A program made the position numbers and the translations under genes. DNA of 6,557 bases, taken from NCBI GenBank assembly GCA_014859075.1, contig JACUUW010000109.1, forward strand, positions 1-6,557. Reading direction: 5' to 3'. Shown here piece after piece: positions 4,064 through 6,557 of this stretch. The first letter of the stretch is position 1; each line of letters begins with the position of its first letter. Source of the DNA: Desulforudis sp. GTDB lineage: Bacteria > Bacillota > Desulfotomaculia > Desulfotomaculales > Desulforudaceae. The notes beneath the pieces were generated by a model, which worked only from the letters and a program-made list of their open reading frames with translations, was not told the origin of the DNA and ran no database searches.

Positions 4064-5203
4064 ATGAGGGTCGGTACGGGATATAGTCGTGTGTCCGATC
4101 CAAGAGAAGCTGGTAGACAGTCTGCAGGCCAAGCCTTAAAAGGATCCGACCGGCAGCCGGCAATCACTTTTGTCTTTACCACAGAAAACTACGACCAGGA
4201 AGAAGTCCTGGACTCCGTTCTAGCCGAGGTGGGCGAATCCCGGGTGATTGGAGCTTCAAGCGCCGGGATTATCACCTCCGATGGCATTTTTGAGGATGGC
4301 GTCAACGTAATGGTCCTTTCCGGTCTCAGCATTGAAGCCGTTACCGCATCCGTGGAATTGAAATCCGAAGCACCCGGCCGATCCGGAAGGATCCTTGGAA
4401 AAGAACTCCTGGCGGCCACCACGGCATCCAACGGAATGGTCTTCGTCTTCCCCGACTGTTTGGCAGGAAATATTTCCTTGATGCTTGGTGGGCTTTATGA
4501 AATCATGGGTCCGGACTTCCAATACGTAGGTGGGGCTACCGGGGACAACCTACAATCTCTCAAGACCCACCAGTTCACTGAAAACGGCGTAGTCAGTGGC
4601 TCAGTGGTGGCGGCACTGGTTACAGGCGTCTCTTTCGGTACCGCTGTCCGGCACGGCTGGGAACCCGTAGGTTCACCGTTGATAATAACCAAGGCCGAAG
4701 GTAGGTTTATTCACGAACTCGACGAACGCCCCGCGTTTTCGGTTTACTCCGAGAGACTGGGCGGTATCCAACTATCAAAGTTCCCCGAGTACGGCATGCG
4801 TCATCCCTTGGGAATACCCGACGCATTGGGCCGATTCATAATCCGTGACCCGATTCGGGCTTTATCCAACGGTACTATGGAACTCGTGACCGAAGTGCCG
4901 CCAAAAGCGGTGGCCTACCTAATGAACGGTCGAAAAGACGAACTTGCCGGAGCGGCACGGGAGGTATTCCAGGCGGCCGTGAGTAACGTAGAAAAACCCA
5001 GGTTCGCTCTTCTTTTTGACTGTGTTTCGCGTTTCCGCCTGGTGAAGGACGAACTTGACGACGTAGATATCGCAAGGGAACTCCTTGGTCCCTCGATACC
5101 AATCGTCGGCATTTTAACGTTCGGCGAGGTTGGGACATACAACGACGTACCGCTTTTCCACAACAAAGCGATGGTGGTGGCAATCGGAGGTCAACAAGGA
5201 TGA
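4064..5203 (+). CDS. FIST domain sensory protein
   Basis: A 379-residue soluble protein with both FIST parts: FIST N at about 32-220 and FIST C at about 221-365. FIST domains are thought to bind small ligands, perhaps amino acids or their derivatives, and usually sit beside or inside signalling proteins. Seen motifs: GASSAGIITSDG (63-74), GGATGDN (156-162), the GTAVRHGWEPVG turn (192-203), FDCVSR (318-323) with the cysteine typical of this region, and GILTFGEVGTY (349-359). There is no signal peptide or membrane helix. ATG at 4064 is chosen because GGGAGGGG (4048-4055) lies 8 bases upstream; a GTG at 4046 would lie ahead of that site. The downstream diguanylate cyclase overlaps its stop codon by ATGA, so the two are translationally coupled. 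I infer that this protein supplies the ligand-sensing input for that enzyme. Confidence 0.95.
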   Translation: MRVGTGYSRVSDPREAGRQSAGQALKGSDRQPAITFVFTTENYDQEEVLDSVLAEVGESRVIGASSAGIITSDGIFEDGVNVMVLSGLSIEAVTASVELKSEAPGRSGRILGKELLAATTASNGMVFVFPDCLAGNISLMLGGLYEIMGPDFQYVGGATGDNLQSLKTHQFTENGVVSGSVVAALVTGVSFGTAVRHGWEPVGSPLIITKAEGRFIHELDERPAFSVYSERLGGIQLSKFPEYGMRHPLGIPDALGRFIIRDPIRALSNGTMELVTEVPPKAVAYLMNGRKDELAGAAREVFQAAVSNVEKPRFALLFDCVSRFRLVKDELDDVDIARELLGPSIPIVGILTFGEVGTYNDVPLFHNKAMVVAIGGQQG

Positions 5204-6557
5204 GCAATAGGGTTGCAGAACTATCCGTATTATACGAAATTGCGTCTTTTGACTTCCCGGGATCTCTGGAACGATTGTTTGAGCACCTGGTAGAGAAGTC
5301 CAGTCGCATTTTCGGTGTTCGGCGGGTGGTCCTTGTTCTTAGCCAAGGAACAAGCCGCAAGAGTTACACCTGGGGCTTTTCCCGCCGCTCACCCATCAAC
5401 GGTGAGGACTACGTGCGGAAAAATATGTCCTCTTCGCAAGCTTACGTGCGGGAAGTATCTAAAGGCGTCTATTCCTGCACTTTTTACCTGGAAAAGAAAG
5501 GTGGCTTTGCCGCCGAGGAAGTCAAGCTGCTGCATATCTTGAGCAGACGCCTCGTTGAAGTGCTTGAACTGCATCACTCGCAGGAGGAGGTCCGCAGGGC
5601 CCACGAGCGCTTGAGGTTGGTCATCGATAACAGCCCGATGGTTGCCGTATTTGGTTTCGACCACACAGGTATCCTCACGCAATGGAACCAAGAAGCGGAG
5701 AGGATTTTCGGCATCGGCCGGCAAGAGGACAGCCCGAATGCGCAAGAACTCTTGCAGAACATCGAGCCCGTCGACCTGATTGACAACGCTTTGGACGAAG
5801 TATGGGAGACAGGAAAACCCACCCCTCCCCTGGAGTGGCTTCTGAAATGTGGGGACAATGAATGTTGGTTATTGATGACCTTAATCCCGGTTGGCGGCGA
5901 CACCGGGGTGACCGAAGTCTTCTGCATGGCTGTGAACATCTCGAACCGCAAGCGAGGGGAAAAGCTCCTGCTTCAAAAAAGCTCGGAGCTGGAGGCGGTG
6001 TTCAAGGCCTTACCCGACCTGTATTTCCGCTTCGACCCGGATGGCACGGTGCTCGATTATAAGGCGGGAGTTGAATCGGACATTTTAGTGCCCTCGAAAT
6101 CTTTCCTGGGGCAAAAAGTCCAGGATGTCTTCCCATCCGATCTCGGCCCCCAATCACTCTTGGCGATCAAACAAGTAATCGAGACGAAATCAATGGTCAG
6201 CCTGGAGTATTCATCAACAAACGACGGCCAACAGCGTTTTTTTGAGGGAAGGTATCTCCCTTTGCTGGATGACCAGGTCATCGGCGTAATACGTAATATC
6301 ACCGAACGCAAGCAGGCCGAAGAACGCTTGCGCTACCTAAGTATTCACGACTCCCTTACCGGTCTTTACAACCGGTCCTATTTTGAAGAGGAGATGCACC
6401 GTATTCAACGCTCCCGTTACAAGTCGGTAGGGCTGATCATGTGCGACGTGGATGGGTTGAAGCTGGTAAACGATACGTTGGGTCACACCGCCGGCGACAG
6501 TCTGCTCAGGACGGTCGCAGAGACTATCAAAGGTTGCTTCCGCGCAAACGATGTATT
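5200..6557 (+). CDS. GAF-PAS-PAS-GGDEF diguanylate cyclase, 3' partial
   Basis: Opens with ATG inside the FIST stop (ATGA) and stays open to the window edge: 452 codons and counting. Residues 1-125 look like a divergent GAF domain; 112-145 form a helical linker; PAS 1 spans about 139-250 and PAS 2 about 262-371, ending in the usual NITERKQAEERL connector. A GGDEF domain then begins with HDSLTGLYNR (383-392). D416 and N424 of DVDGLKLVND (metal and GTP binding) and HTAGD (429-433) are present; the GGDEF motif itself, any inhibitory RxxD site and any EAL or HD-GYP partner lie beyond the edge. There is no membrane helix, so it is a cytosolic sensor. It would make c-di-GMP from two GTP under FIST, GAF or PAS control. 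The best Shine-Dalgarno for this start is CGGAGG (5185-5190), within the FIST gene. Confidence 0.93.
   Translation, partial: MSNRVAELSVLYEIASFDFPGSLERLFEHLVEKSSRIFGVRRVVLVLSQGTSRKSYTWGFSRRSPINGEDYVRKNMSSSQAYVREVSKGVYSCTFYLEKKGGFAAEEVKLLHILSRRLVEVLELHHSQEEVRRAHERLRLVIDNSPMVAVFGFDHTGILTQWNQEAERIFGIGRQEDSPNAQELLQNIEPVDLIDNALDEVWETGKPTPPLEWLLKCGDNECWLLMTLIPVGGDTGVTEVFCMAVNISNRKRGEKLLLQKSSELEAVFKALPDLYFRFDPDGTVLDYKAGVESDILVPSKSFLGQKVQDVFPSDLGPQSLLAIKQVIETKSMVSLEYSSTNDGQQRFFEGRYLPLLDDQVIGVIRNITERKQAEERLRYLSIHDSLTGLYNRSYFEEEMHRIQRSRYKSVGLIMCDVDGLKLVNDTLGHTAGDSLLRTVAETIKGCFRANDV

Noticed and set aside
3882..4163. 93-codon minus-strand frame before the FIST gene
   Set aside because: It crosses the FIST start and its ribosome-binding site, has no translation signal of its own, and its product resembles nothing known to me.
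1..6557. tRNA genes, rRNA, CRISPR arrays, complete insertion sequences or prophage genes
   Set aside because: None was seen on either strand: no cloverleaf with TTCGA arm, no regularly spaced repeats, no transposase or phage protein motifs.

Overview
The window looks like chromosomal DNA from a bacterium of moderately high GC. Clean purine-rich ribosome-binding sites, GTG/TTG as well as ATG starts, a CBS/DRTGG-regulated family II pyrophosphatase and a FIST + GAF/PAS/GGDEF signalling pair would all suit the clostridial Peptococcaceae group (Desulfotomaculum/Pelotomaculum-like, strictly anaerobic Firmicutes). That placement is inference from gene style, not from a marker gene.

Layout. Bases 1-450 are decayed: a gene tail or remnant that I cannot name, a perfect 11-bp hairpin, and on the minus strand the C-terminal half of a RelE/ParE-type toxin with no start and no antitoxin. 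At about 574-741 lies the first copy of a structured RNA element, followed by a multi-pass membrane protein of unknown role (780-1277). It converges on two tandem minus-strand genes for tiny, paralogous one-helix membrane proteins (1258-1422 and 1461-1601). The 270-bp gap from these to the next gene contains a nested inverted repeat that can draw as a three-arm structure (1656-1720).

Bases 1871-3514 encode a full-length Mn-dependent inorganic pyrophosphatase with inserted CBS-DRTGG-CBS regulatory domains. Twenty bases after its stop is a strong sigma-A-type promoter driving the second copy of the structured RNA (about 3570-3718), which ends in a good intrinsic terminator. Bases 3719-4063 carry no convincing gene: one short hydrophobic minus-strand frame, a weak hairpin, and a weak sigma-28-like box.

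Bases 4064-6557 are a two-gene signalling operon whose genes overlap by four bases (ATGA): a FIST-domain ligand sensor and a GAF-PAS-PAS-GGDEF diguanylate cyclase that runs off the window. Together they would couple a small-molecule or redox cue to c-di-GMP.

The most unusual element is the pair of related, probably independently transcribed RNAs at about 0.6 and 3.6 kb. They share about 13 invariant 5' bases, an invariant ACCGCC loop, a GGCGGAGC block, an apical hairpin built from different bases in each copy, and the same ACCTGCTC/GAGCAGGT terminator stem. I could not assign them to an RNA family by eye.
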